Origin: Pseudobdellovibrionaceae bacterium
GTDB lineage: Bacteria > Bdellovibrionota > Bdellovibrionia > Bdellovibrionales > Bdellovibrionaceae
Direction: 5' to 3'
DNA: 64,000 nt
NCBI GenBank assembly: GCA_947449255.1
Contig: CANFQX010000017.1
Span: 1 to 64,000 of the forward strand
Shown here: piece by piece, positions 10,709-20,530 of the stretch
Position numbering within the stretch: position 1 is the stretch's first letter
How the letters are laid out: every line of letters begins with the position of its first letter
Notes under the pieces: generated by a model
The model's database searches: none
What the model saw: the letters and a program-made list of their open reading frames with translations, nothing else
What the model was told of the DNA's origin: nothing
Translations under genes and position numbers: made by a program

Positions 10709-11613
10709 TTGAACGCGCCCTCCATAATAAATTTAGCTGTTGATGATCGATCAAAATCACAATGATATCCTGGCGCTGGAACAAACCAGGTCTTAAGTCC
10801 GTACCGCCGACTGAGACGCGTGAAGATCTCTGAGCCCACATCAAAACCATATTCATCAACCACACCTGTTGAAATAAAAAAACGTGGTTTCACCTTCACT
10901 CTTGGAATAAGTTTTAAGGGATCATGTTGATTCCAATCCGCCGTATTTACAAAAAAACTTTTTGAAAGTTTCAGCATCAATTCAACATGCTCGGGATCAG
11001 CCCCCGTTGTTAAAATATAATGATCTATTTCATGGGGACTTGAATAAGGCCCTACACTTGTGATTGCCGGACACAACAAGGCCACCTTAGAAAAGGTTCC
11101 CTGCAAACGCAAAGAGGCCATGGCGGCGTTAAGCCCACCCATGGACTGCCCAATGAGGAGTCTTCGGCCTTTCCCCTGGTAGCCTATTTTATTCTCCAAA
11201 AAAGGCATAACAATCTGTTGAAAAAAAGGCAGCAACTTAAATCTCGAGTTGTTGACCAACAGCCAAACATCCCCAAAAGAAATGGTGACGATAGAGGGAT
11301 CATAGCCATTCTTGTGCCAAATTCTTTCTAGCATGGCCGTGCCCATTTTTTGAGTGAACCAAGTTTTTTCATTTCCTTCCAAGCCATGAAAAAAATAGAC
11401 AACATCTCGGGTGCTCTGCCGATCGCCTTGATGAATGCAATATTTAAAACTCAGACCGGCCTGAGTTTCAACGCCACAGGAATAGATCGAAGGAATAGCG
11501 TTTAAGTCTTCACCGACATCAATGGACTCCTGCTGCGAGTATGCATTGAAGGGGAATAGGAATAAAAAAAGAATGGATCTCGCCAAATTTTTCAAGGGTG
11601 CCTCCATTTGCAT
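10705..11613 (-). CDS. Secreted alpha/beta-hydrolase (esterase D-like)
   Basis: GQSMGG nucleophile elbow; VVYFFHGLEG; late His (PGYHCDF). Confidence 0.75.
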   Translation of the reverse strand: MQMEAPLKNLARSILFLFLFPFNAYSQQESIDVGEDLNAIPSIYSCGVETQAGLSFKYCIHQGDRQSTRDVVYFFHGLEGNEKTWFTQKMGTAMLERIWHKNGYDPSIVTISFGDVWLLVNNSRFKLLPFFQQIVMPFLENKIGYQGKGRRLLIGQSMGGLNAAMASLRLQGTFSKVALLCPAITSVGPYSSPHEIDHYILTTGADPEHVELMLKLSKSFFVNTADWNQHDPLKLIPRVKVKPRFFISTGVVDEYGFDVGSEIFTRLSRRYGLKTWFVPAPGYHCDFDRSSTAKFIMEGAFK

Positions 11614-11713
11614 ACTTTACGATTGTAGTTTCTGCATTAGAGGCTGTGCTTCATTTTACTAAAAATCAATTTTCAATATCGAAATGTTTGAGGTCTTTTG
11701 ACCAGCAAGTGCG

Positions 11714-14629
11714 CTACTCCTTGAGCTTTGGAGTGATTTTCATTTCCTCCAACTTGTTGTCCCTCTGCACTTTAATTATTGTTTCTTTATTTGGCTTCAC
11801 ACTTTGCAAGCCATAAACATAATCATAAAGATTCTCAATTTTTGTTCCATCAAATTCAACGATGACATCATTTTCTTTAAGCCCCGCCAACTCAGCTGGA
11901 CTTTCTTTTGAAGTCCCAGATATTTTTACGCCCTTAATTCCTTCCTGGGAATAATCAGGAATAGTTCCCAGGTAAACTCTAAAACTGCGCCCCTCCAACT
12001 TGGATTGAGCACTTCCCACTTTTTGGTATGTGAGATAACTTCGGGAACTGACTTCAAAACTATCGACAAAATCTTTAAGGACATTCAGGGTTTTGACAAG
12101 GCCGTCGTAATTGATGGATTCAGCCGTGTCTCGCGGCGAATGATAATCAACATGCGAGCCCGTAAATAAATTGATCGTCGGAATCTTCGTTAAATAAAAC
12201 GCCATGGAATCCGTGGGAAGATAGGGATCCTCTTGCAAAACCAAAGGAATTGAATTCTTAACGGCAATTTTTTCAGTGATCCCCGTCCACTCCAGCGCTG
12301 AGCCCACCCCCTGAACAAAAAGGTGATCTTTATAGCGACCAATCATATCCATATTTAAATAGACTTCAAAATGATCGGTGGGCTTTAAACCCTTGGTGAA
12401 ATGCATAGAGCCTAAAGTGCCAAGCTCTTCCCCAGACCAGATTGAAAAATAAATATTCTTTTTCAGCGAATGCGGATTTAGTTTTTGTTGTTGAGCAAAA
12501 TAATGAGCGGATTCCATCACTCCGGCCACTCCCGAAGCATTGTCATCGGCTCCTAAATGAGCTTTGCCAGATTCATCTTTTTTAGCCAAGGAATTGCCAA
12601 ACTCTCCATGCCCCAAATGATCACCGTGCGCACCAATCATCAAGGACGAACGAGCCCCAGGAACTTCAAGCTTGGCAATGACATTCACACCTTTTGATTT
12701 TTGCACCTGCAAATCAACACGGGCTTTTAAATAGGCGGAAGGTATGACAAAGCCTCCGGTTTTTTCGATATCCGTGTCTTCTTTGTCTAAAGCTTTCTGA
12801 ATTTGTGAAAGATCCTTGCCTGAATATTTAAATAAATCTTCGGCGGCCTTTGAAGACAGGCGCAACACCGCAAGACTTCCATCAGACAGTGAGCCTTCAA
12901 ATTTTATTTTTCCAAACTTTTCAGGAATTTCGCTTAAAGGTCCATTCACAACAACAACGCCGATAGCGCCATTATTTTTTGCAACCGTCAGTTTGTGTTG
13001 CAAGCGCGAGTAAATGTTTAAATATTGTCGTCTCTGTGAGGAAACATCCCCGGGCAAGTCCGTCAAGATCATCACCCATTTACCATGGACGTCGAGACCT
13101 TTGTAGGAGTCATAGGCCGCATCCTTGTCGCTGGCAGGAGCTTTCAGGCCATACCCAGCAAAAACAACAGGAGCTTCTGGAACTTCGCCAGATTTAGAAA
13201 ACGAAAGCGGTTCAAAATCCTCAGAAACGATGTATTTTCGCTTATATGAGCCTACAACTTCAAGGCTATTCTGAGTTCCAAGATGAACACCTGAAGTGAA
13301 TTCAAAGGTCTCAAAGAATTTTCCATCATGACCTCCGCCCTTCAATCCCCAGGACTTAAACAATTGCACGAACTTATCAGTGTAAGCTTTCTCAGTTGAA
13401 GCCCCCGTCGCGCGCCCTTGAAATTCGTCTGAAGCCAGATAATAAACCCAAGTTTTGGAATCCTCGATGTTCATGCTGGGTGAAAGATGGCCCTTGGCTG
13501 CAGGATCGGCAGCGGCTAATCCCAAAAGCTTTCTGGCTTGGGCATCGTCCCATTTGGACATCATGATTTGCGAATCACCCTTTTGATTGCGATGAGTCCA
13601 TGAAAGTTGCAGACCATCCGGAGTGAACACTGGCAGACCGTCAAAGTCATCCATGTGAGTCACTCGCACAGGGTCGTGTTTGCCTGCGCTATCGACGATG
13701 AAAAGTTCAAAATTAGTATATCCCAAAACACTCGAGGTGAAGATGATATAGTCGCCAGAGGGATGAAAAAAGGGCGCCCAGGACATCGCCGTCAAATGTG
13801 TCACCGGTTTTTGATCAGAGCCGTCCACATTCATCGTATAAATTTCAGCCGTGGAACCATTGGGCGTAAAACGCCTCCAGGTTATTTTTTTTCCATCGGC
13901 ACTAAAAAAGGGACCACCATCATATCCTTTGGTGGTCGTCAATTGCCGCGTTTGAGATCCATCCGCTTTCATGATATAGATGTCCATCAAATAAGAAGAA
14001 TCTTGTTCAAAAATCTTTTTATCTTCCTCACTTAATTTATCAGTATATCCAGAGCGGTTTGAAGCAAAAGCAATCCATTTTCCATCTGGCGAGTATGAGC
14101 CTTCAGCATCATAGCCCCTGATCTTTGTGAGCTGCTTGATGTGCCCGCCTTTAAGATCGCTTTCAAAAATGTCGTAATTTTCGTCGAAGCTCCAGGCATA
14201 GCGAGCCTTCACCGCTTTTTTACGATTTTCATATTCGTCTGATGTTTTTTTTGCTGTCTCAGGATCTAAGTGCGTCGACGAGTACATGACTTTTTTAAAG
14301 GCGGGATGAATCCATCCGCAGGTGGTTTTACCTTGGCCTGGAGAGACTCTGGTTGTTTGCCCCGTAGCCAGGTCCATAAGAAACATTTGATAAAAAGGAT
14401 TTCCCGGCTCTCTTTCGCTTTGAAAGATCATTTTTTTGCCATCCGGACTGAAGTAGCCCTCTCCAGATTTCATTCCTACAAATGTAAGCTGCTTGGCGTC
14501 CGTGATCAACGTCTGAGCCTGGTTGACAAAAAGAGGCGTTGGCGTTGAAGTTGGAGCTGCAAAGCCAGGGTTCGTGCCAAGGAAAACTAAAATCATCGCA
14601 TTCACAAGAAGAACATTTACTTTTTTCAT
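11714..14629 (-). CDS. Secreted WD40/TolB-like beta-propeller + PA + M28 peptidase + PDZ protein
   Basis: Repeated SPDGKKMIFQS / SPDGKWIAFASNRSG blades; M28 zinc motifs GAHGDHLG, GADDNASG; C-terminal PDZ (SPAELAGLKENDVIVEFDG). Confidence 0.85.
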   Translation of the reverse strand: MKKVNVLLVNAMILVFLGTNPGFAAPTSTPTPLFVNQAQTLITDAKQLTFVGMKSGEGYFSPDGKKMIFQSEREPGNPFYQMFLMDLATGQTTRVSPGQGKTTCGWIHPAFKKVMYSSTHLDPETAKKTSDEYENRKKAVKARYAWSFDENYDIFESDLKGGHIKQLTKIRGYDAEGSYSPDGKWIAFASNRSGYTDKLSEEDKKIFEQDSSYLMDIYIMKADGSQTRQLTTTKGYDGGPFFSADGKKITWRRFTPNGSTAEIYTMNVDGSDQKPVTHLTAMSWAPFFHPSGDYIIFTSSVLGYTNFELFIVDSAGKHDPVRVTHMDDFDGLPVFTPDGLQLSWTHRNQKGDSQIMMSKWDDAQARKLLGLAAADPAAKGHLSPSMNIEDSKTWVYYLASDEFQGRATGASTEKAYTDKFVQLFKSWGLKGGGHDGKFFETFEFTSGVHLGTQNSLEVVGSYKRKYIVSEDFEPLSFSKSGEVPEAPVVFAGYGLKAPASDKDAAYDSYKGLDVHGKWVMILTDLPGDVSSQRRQYLNIYSRLQHKLTVAKNNGAIGVVVVNGPLSEIPEKFGKIKFEGSLSDGSLAVLRLSSKAAEDLFKYSGKDLSQIQKALDKEDTDIEKTGGFVIPSAYLKARVDLQVQKSKGVNVIAKLEVPGARSSLMIGAHGDHLGHGEFGNSLAKKDESGKAHLGADDNASGVAGVMESAHYFAQQQKLNPHSLKKNIYFSIWSGEELGTLGSMHFTKGLKPTDHFEVYLNMDMIGRYKDHLFVQGVGSALEWTGITEKIAVKNSIPLVLQEDPYLPTDSMAFYLTKIPTINLFTGSHVDYHSPRDTAESINYDGLVKTLNVLKDFVDSFEVSSRSYLTYQKVGSAQSKLEGRSFRVYLGTIPDYSQEGIKGVKISGTSKESPAELAGLKENDVIVEFDGTKIENLYDYVYGLQSVKPNKETIIKVQRDNKLEEMKITPKLKE

Positions 14630-14682
14630 AGTGCGTGTAAGGTAAATCCTGATCAGACCTAAGTCAATAAAACGGGAATTGA

Positions 14683-15498
14683 ATGTCATTCATAATGCGA
14701 ATCTTAATCCAACTCAATGTGGGATTTTCGAAAAAAGTTTTTTTAAAAATGAAGCAGGCTCTCCGCCCTCTTTCTATGCACTCCATGCCGAGAGCAATTC
14801 TTAAAATATTGCTTATCTTCATGAGTATAGAAATGACGACTTCATGCGCCACCAATAAAAACACAAAGGTATCTCACCTCAAATCACTCCTAGTTCAACC
14901 CCAGCCCCCAGCAAAAACACAAGCAACAGCTGAAATAACGAGCCCTTCGAATGTCAATTGCAACAATGCGGGTGCGAGCTTTATTCCTCATGAAGAAAAA
15001 GCGCCTATGAAGTCTTACTTGGCCATGAATCTCGATTTTCAATTTTTTTCAATGCTCCGTTTAAGCTTAGAGTCCGAACTTAAAATAAAGCTTAAAAATC
15101 GCGGAGAAAGTCACATCACTGTGATCACACCCATCGAGTTTGATCAAGTTTTGAGCCAGAAATTAAGCATTCAAGAAATCAATCACTTGGCTGAAAAAAT
15201 GTGGATTCAAAGAAGCGCTTTTAAAAAAATCTGTGTCGGCGAAGCCTCTGTCGTCCTCTACAAGCAGACGGAGAAAACTTATTTTGTGGTTATAGAATCA
15301 GAACAATTATTGGCCATTAGAGAAGCTGTTCAGAAACTCTTTGTCTCCAGGGGCGGCGGGGCTCAAGACTTTAATCCCAAGTCCTTTTATCCCCATGTCA
15401 CTTTGGGTTATACACTTCGAGATCTGCACGCTGAGGATGGCGCAATCAAGAACAGCAGCAGCTGCATTTTAACAATTCAAGAAAAAGAACGCTTCTAA
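14683..15498 (+). CDS. Putative lipoprotein with 2H-phosphoesterase motifs
   Basis: Lipobox-like MTTSC; two HxTx motifs: SHITVI and PHVTLGY; true start may be 14749. Confidence 0.55.
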   Translation: MSFIMRILIQLNVGFSKKVFLKMKQALRPLSMHSMPRAILKILLIFMSIEMTTSCATNKNTKVSHLKSLLVQPQPPAKTQATAEITSPSNVNCNNAGASFIPHEEKAPMKSYLAMNLDFQFFSMLRLSLESELKIKLKNRGESHITVITPIEFDQVLSQKLSIQEINHLAEKMWIQRSAFKKICVGEASVVLYKQTEKTYFVVIESEQLLAIREAVQKLFVSRGGGAQDFNPKSFYPHVTLGYTLRDLHAEDGAIKNSSSCILTIQEKERF

Positions 15499-15500
15499 AT

Positions 15501-16658
15501 ATGGAACACCAAAATTATTCTTTATCCGCTCAACAAACGAAATTATCTTGCCACTTAGAATCCATTTGCTCTGGCTGTCAATATCTTCACCTCGACTATG
15601 ACGAACAGGTAAAAATAAAAATCGAGCAACTCCAGCAGCTTTTCGATCACAGTCAAATCCCTTATGGCCCCATTGAGTTTTTGAGTGCAGGCCTAGGAGG
15701 ATTGCGCTGTCGCTTGGATTTTAGCCTCCAGGGGGGACGCCTTGGCCTTTACGGAAAGGGTTTGCATGATATCGTGGATATCGATATCTGTGCACAACTG
15801 TCGCCACCCTTGCAAAATTGGCTCACTGAATTTCGCAGCTACCAATGGCCGGTGGATAAAGGCTCAATCCGCCTCAGAGTCAGTCCCCATGGAAAACTTG
15901 GGGCCTGGCTTGATTTTGCAAACATTGATATCAAAATGATTCTCGAAGAAAAAAATCTTTTAAAAAAATTGCAAGAGAAAGCCTTTGTCGAAATTGGTCA
16001 GCGCCGTAAGGTTCCCGTATGGACTGGCACAGAATTTAAACTGCATGAGCCCCAATTGAATGTTTGGTTTAACACCTGGATGAACACTATCCCCGTGGAT
16101 CTTTACTGCCATGTCGCTAGCTTCACTCAGCCCAGCCTGAGCGCAAATAAAATAATAGCTCAAACAATTTCTAAATGGGTGGGAAGCTTTCAAGAACCCC
16201 GACTGATTGAATTCGGAAGTGGCATTGGCAATTTAACCTTGTCTGCTCTCGCTTCAGCGAAAACAATTCTGGCCTGCGAAATTGATGCTCTGTCTTTGAT
16301 GGGGCTTGAGAAAACCCTGGAACATCTTCCGGAGTCTTTAGATGAATATAAGAAAAAATTAAATATTTTTCGCGGTGATTTTCAAAGAAAAATTGTCCAA
16401 GATTTTAAAGAGTTTGATGGCATCTTGGCCAACCCGCCACGCTCTGGCTTGATGAATTTCTTAGATCCCCTGGAAAATTTAAGCCTTTTGGATCGCCCCC
16501 AGTTTTTTATTTACATGTCCTGCTTTCCTGAAAGCTTGGTAGTAGATCTGGGGAAATTAAAAAATTATGGCTACAAGCTTAAAAAATGTGTCATCGTTGA
16601 TCAATTCCCTCAGACGACACACTATGAAGTTCTGACCCTTCTTGAGAGAGGCAACTGA
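15501..16658 (+). CDS. TrmA/RlmD-like class I SAM RNA uracil-5-methyltransferase
   Basis: N-terminal Cys cluster CHLESICSGCQ; SAM motif EFGSGIGNLTL; NPPRSGL; C-terminal MSCFPESL. Confidence 0.75.
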   Translation: MEHQNYSLSAQQTKLSCHLESICSGCQYLHLDYDEQVKIKIEQLQQLFDHSQIPYGPIEFLSAGLGGLRCRLDFSLQGGRLGLYGKGLHDIVDIDICAQLSPPLQNWLTEFRSYQWPVDKGSIRLRVSPHGKLGAWLDFANIDIKMILEEKNLLKKLQEKAFVEIGQRRKVPVWTGTEFKLHEPQLNVWFNTWMNTIPVDLYCHVASFTQPSLSANKIIAQTISKWVGSFQEPRLIEFGSGIGNLTLSALASAKTILACEIDALSLMGLEKTLEHLPESLDEYKKKLNIFRGDFQRKIVQDFKEFDGILANPPRSGLMNFLDPLENLSLLDRPQFFIYMSCFPESLVVDLGKLKNYGYKLKKCVIVDQFPQTTHYEVLTLLERGN

Positions 16659-16664
16659 CCCTAA

Positions 16665-17006
16665 CTATTCTTGAGAAAGATTCATTTCGTTTGCAACTCT
16701 ATCGAATTGTTTTTTGCCTGTTGTCATCGAGCGCTGCTTTTCTTTTTCAAAAACAAGCAGATCTTTCTTCGTCGAAGGATTAAAAGAGGATGACGCTTCA
16801 TCAACAAAAACCATTCTATCGCCAACTTTTGTTGCTTCAGATGCAACAAGACCATCTCGAGTCTCTTTAATTGAGTCTCTCATTGCGCCATGAAGTTGGA
16901 TTTGTTCTTTTTTATTTTCCCTGATCAAAGCATTAAAGTCTGCTACTTTAGCAAAACTGAGTGTTGGCAAAAGAGATAAAATTGATAAAATCATTAGCTT
17001 TTTCAT
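16665..17006 (-). CDS. Small secreted protein of unknown function
   Basis: Signal peptide MKKLMILSILSLLPTLSFA with AGGAGTT RBS. Confidence 0.55.
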   Translation of the reverse strand: MKKLMILSILSLLPTLSFAKVADFNALIRENKKEQIQLHGAMRDSIKETRDGLVASEATKVGDRMVFVDEASSSFNPSTKKDLLVFEKEKQRSMTTGKKQFDRVANEMNLSQE

Positions 17007-17173
17007 GTGAACTCCTTGGTCTATACAAATAGATACAGCAAAGGGAGTGCCACTCTTCATATCGCTAAAAGGTGGTTTTATCACAAGACTGCTGTATAAA
17101 TTTTAGACAGGGGGCCCAAAAAAAGGCTTCTTCAGGTTTAAATTTTTTTGTCTCTCTGGGGGGGTAGCTAGAA

Positions 17174-18589
17174 TCAAGCCGCCGAGGGCTTTGTTCCGCG
17201 TGATGATTTTGTATCAGTCGTTTTCTCATCTGCTAGTTGCTCACTCAGGATGCACATATTTCTTCCCCGGTTTTTTGCTTCATACAGGCATTGATCTGCT
17301 GCACGAATAAGATCCGTTGGGTTTTTTGCATGATTTGGATAAACACTCATGCCAATGCTCGCTGTAATTTGTAGCGTTTGATCCATCCCAGGAACCTTGA
17401 TTTCTAAGTTTTCGATGGCTTGCCGCAATCGTTCTCCAATTTCAAGAGAATAGCCTTTATCTATATTATCAACAATAATTGCGAATTCTTCGCCACCATA
17501 TCGCGCAGGGATGTCAGTGTTGCGACAGAATTTTTTTAGACAGATAGCAACTTCCTTCAAAACAAAGTCGCCGACCAAATGCCCGTAGGTGTCGTTCACT
17601 TTTTTAAAGTGATCGATGTCTAAAATTAGCAAGCCCATTTTTTTGTTTGCAGCTTCGTGCCCATAGAGCTCTTTATGCAGGCGCAGTTTAAAGTATCTAT
17701 AATTGTATAAATCTGTCATTTCATCTGTGATGGCTTTCTTAAACAACTCACGATTATCTAAGGCGAAACTCAAGGGCTCACAAATCGATTCAATAAGATC
17801 CTCTTCTCGCTTGAGGAATCTGGACGATTTTCCAAAAACAAAGTGCCTATACTGATCGGCATCATCTTTATATCTAAAGCTACTCCAATTTAAATTTCCT
17901 ATTTTAAAATTGGAAAGGTTGGCCAAAAGCAAATTGGGAATCATAGTTTTGACGTTTCCTTTTACTAGGGCCTCATCCATGTGCGGGGGGCCAGAATAGG
18001 CCTTTAAAGTGGGAGAAACCTGATTTTCACCTTCTCGAAGGTACATAATGCAATCCAACTGCAAAAATCGGGATAAATCCCTGAATAAATGTCGGAGCAT
18101 GACAATAGGATCATCCTCTCGAGAGACTTTCTCAAGGACATCTTTGATAAGATAGTTTTTAAAGAGATGCTCATCGAGGGTGGACAAAGTCTCGTTTTTT
18201 TGAGTGAGCTGCTCATGATATTTTCTCGCCAATTCAGATTCCAATGAAACATCTTTAAGATAAAGAATAATCTGATATTTTCCGTCAGAGGCCTGAATGC
18301 TTTGCCAGGTGATTTGCAATTGTCCATTGCGATTTTTAGCATTGAATTTAATTTCTCGAATTTTTGATTCCAATGGAGTCAAAAATCCTGGTTTGAGGTC
18401 ATTCCATTCAAAACCATCAAGCTGAATGAGATCATAAATTCTTTTTTTATACATTTGTTTCATTGAAGATTCATTGAGCATCGTCGCAAAGCCAGAATTA
18501 AAATACACCGGAAAGAATTCTTCATTCATAATGCAAATAGCATCAATAAAATTATCAAATAATTCAGGCTGTATTTCAAATTTCACCAT
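17174..18589 (-). CDS. PAS/GAF-like sensor diguanylate cyclase
   Basis: DEMTDLYNYRYF...DIDHFKKVNDTYGH...RYGGEEFAII (GGDEF-domain active-site motif GGEEF). Confidence 0.9.
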   Translation of the reverse strand: MVKFEIQPELFDNFIDAICIMNEEFFPVYFNSGFATMLNESSMKQMYKKRIYDLIQLDGFEWNDLKPGFLTPLESKIREIKFNAKNRNGQLQITWQSIQASDGKYQIILYLKDVSLESELARKYHEQLTQKNETLSTLDEHLFKNYLIKDVLEKVSREDDPIVMLRHLFRDLSRFLQLDCIMYLREGENQVSPTLKAYSGPPHMDEALVKGNVKTMIPNLLLANLSNFKIGNLNWSSFRYKDDADQYRHFVFGKSSRFLKREEDLIESICEPLSFALDNRELFKKAITDEMTDLYNYRYFKLRLHKELYGHEAANKKMGLLILDIDHFKKVNDTYGHLVGDFVLKEVAICLKKFCRNTDIPARYGGEEFAIIVDNIDKGYSLEIGERLRQAIENLEIKVPGMDQTLQITASIGMSVYPNHAKNPTDLIRAADQCLYEAKNRGRNMCILSEQLADEKTTDTKSSRGTKPSAA

Positions 18590-18689
18590 TCAACCACCCT
18601 TTACTTCAACTGCTCTATCGGCATTGCCGCTTATTTCTAAAGCAAACATTTTCGGAGCAAAATTTCTAAATTGATCAAAACGATACGTT

Positions 18690-19442
18690 TTAAAACCGAC
18701 AAAGTGGATGGTCCTGAATGAGGTCGGCAATATCGCCGCCGCCTTTTTTTCGCAACTCTTCCCAGTAAGAATTAGACCGAGGCCCCCAAAGTTCACCATT
18801 GCCCTGGTACTCTCCGTCCTTACCCAAAAGAAGCTCCTCAAGGATGTCCAAACCACATCGTAGATTAGCGGTGATATCTAAAACGTCCTTTTTAGTACAA
18901 TTGGGCCCTCGCCATTTTCTGGCACTAAGCCTTTCGTCCAGCATCAATAACCCCACAGCCACACCATTTGTAGCCTTCGGATTGCGCTTGCGCGGCATGC
19001 AAGTGGATTCCTTATTTGCAATCAGAGCAACTATCCAAATCCAAACCTTTTCTTTTTGTTTTATATTCAGGCCCTTCCAATTCGGACAGGCAGAAGACAG
19101 GTCCTTCTTAAAAAAGAGCGATTCACTGCCTTTTTCTTGAAGATAAGCTTGAACCTTCTTCCCCCATGGTCCAATACAATCTGCATTTTTTTGGGAAATG
19201 AAATTCTCACAACTCTCATCAACGCCTTCTGCAAAAGGTGCGCATTCATTGGCACTTACATTCTGTGAACAATTTTCTGCTGCGGGATTTCCAATATTTT
19301 TTACAAGAGGCAAAACCTCCCCTAGACACCTCAAAACGCCTTTTTCTGATTTTGAGCAACTTCGTTGCCCCAGCGAAATATCTGCGTGGAGAAGAAGAGG
19401 AAAAATAAAAATAAAAATGAAAGGGAAAACAGCCCTTTTCAT
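18690..19442 (-). CDS. Secreted SLT-like lytic transglycosylase
   Basis: Signal peptide MKRAVFPFIFIFIFPLLLHA; ANKESTCMPRKRNPKATNGVAVGLLMLDE resembles SLT catalytic Glu and GLMQ region. Confidence 0.6.
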   Translation of the reverse strand: MKRAVFPFIFIFIFPLLLHADISLGQRSCSKSEKGVLRCLGEVLPLVKNIGNPAAENCSQNVSANECAPFAEGVDESCENFISQKNADCIGPWGKKVQAYLQEKGSESLFFKKDLSSACPNWKGLNIKQKEKVWIWIVALIANKESTCMPRKRNPKATNGVAVGLLMLDERLSARKWRGPNCTKKDVLDITANLRCGLDILEELLLGKDGEYQGNGELWGPRSNSYWEELRKKGGGDIADLIQDHPLCRF

Positions 19443-19443
19443 G

Positions 19444-19866
19444 CTAGAGAATCTTCTTGTAAACACATTTATTTTTATTTAAGACTTGATCTGCTTTCGT
19501 CGATCGAAGGTGATAATTCAGCTCATCGCCTTGAATTACAAGCTCTTCCTCAATGGCCTGATCCTCTTTCGGATTAGGACAACTTGACCTTTTCGTCTTG
19601 GCTTTAAAAGTGAATAAATCTTTTTCGTAGGCTAAAGTGTAAGTACAGCCACCTTTTACTTTTTCACTCAGAACAGCTTTATCTTGATCAGCGAGAGACC
19701 AGGAATGACGAGACCCAAAAATCAAGGTGCTCCCCTTAAAATGAATATTTCCAGTAGGGCAAGAAACCTCATCCCCTTGGGTGAGTTCATATTCACCGAC
19801 CAATGAAGCCCGCGCATCGAATGAGAGTCCAGCCGTGATGAATATCAAAATAAAGAGTTTATACAT
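19444..19866 (-). CDS. Small secreted protein of unknown function
   Basis: Signal peptide; ORF abuts the preceding gene. Confidence 0.5.
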   Translation of the reverse strand: MYKLFILIFITAGLSFDARASLVGEYELTQGDEVSCPTGNIHFKGSTLIFGSRHSWSLADQDKAVLSEKVKGGCTYTLAYEKDLFTFKAKTKRSSCPNPKEDQAIEEELVIQGDELNYHLRSTKADQVLNKNKCVYKKIL

Positions 19867-20067
19867 GCTTAAATTTTATCCGATCTTATAGAAATTAACT
19901 AGAATTCAAAGGCAAATGAATCGGAATTCATCAATAGGTCTAGCTTTTCTCAATCACCAAAAATATTTACGTGTCCTAGAACAGCCCCCTTTGGACTTCA
20001 CGAATATCATTTAGATTTCAGTTAGATTTCAAACCATTTTCATAATGTCGATCCGGCCGAGACCCAC

Positions 20068-20520
20068 TTGATTAATCAGAGCTCTCTCGGCAAGTTTACA
20101 TCCGTAAATGATAACTATTCTCTACATCAAGGATTATCGATGAGATTAAGTCTATTAAAAAAGAAACCCTTCGCCAAATGTCTGAAGGCCACCTTAATTC
20201 TTCCATTCCTGCTAGGCACTACAGGCTGTTTTTACGACAGCACTGGGGAAATGATTTATATCGTTTCAAAGGCCATCGGGTCTCCAGGAAAAATGGCTAT
20301 TCCTGAATCAAAGCTTCAAGTCATTTTGGCACAGACAGTTTTCCGAACCCACCGCTCAACTTTAAATATTTTAAATGTAAAACAAGAGGAGTCCGAACTG
20401 AGACTTTCTCGAGTGAGCCTCGGTCTGCAACTCGAATTCGAGGTCGGAATAAACAACGTAGCAAAAGTGGCCAGCGAAAACACCATTGAACTTCGCTTTG
20501 AAAGATTACCAGCACCGTAA
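20068..20520 (+). CDS. Putative small lipoprotein
   Basis: Lipobox-like LLGTTGC; C-terminal IELRFERLPAP. Confidence 0.5.
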   Translation: MINQSSLGKFTSVNDNYSLHQGLSMRLSLLKKKPFAKCLKATLILPFLLGTTGCFYDSTGEMIYIVSKAIGSPGKMAIPESKLQVILAQTVFRTHRSTLNILNVKQEESELRLSRVSLGLQLEFEVGINNVAKVASENTIELRFERLPAP

Positions 20521-20530
20521 GGGGATCACC

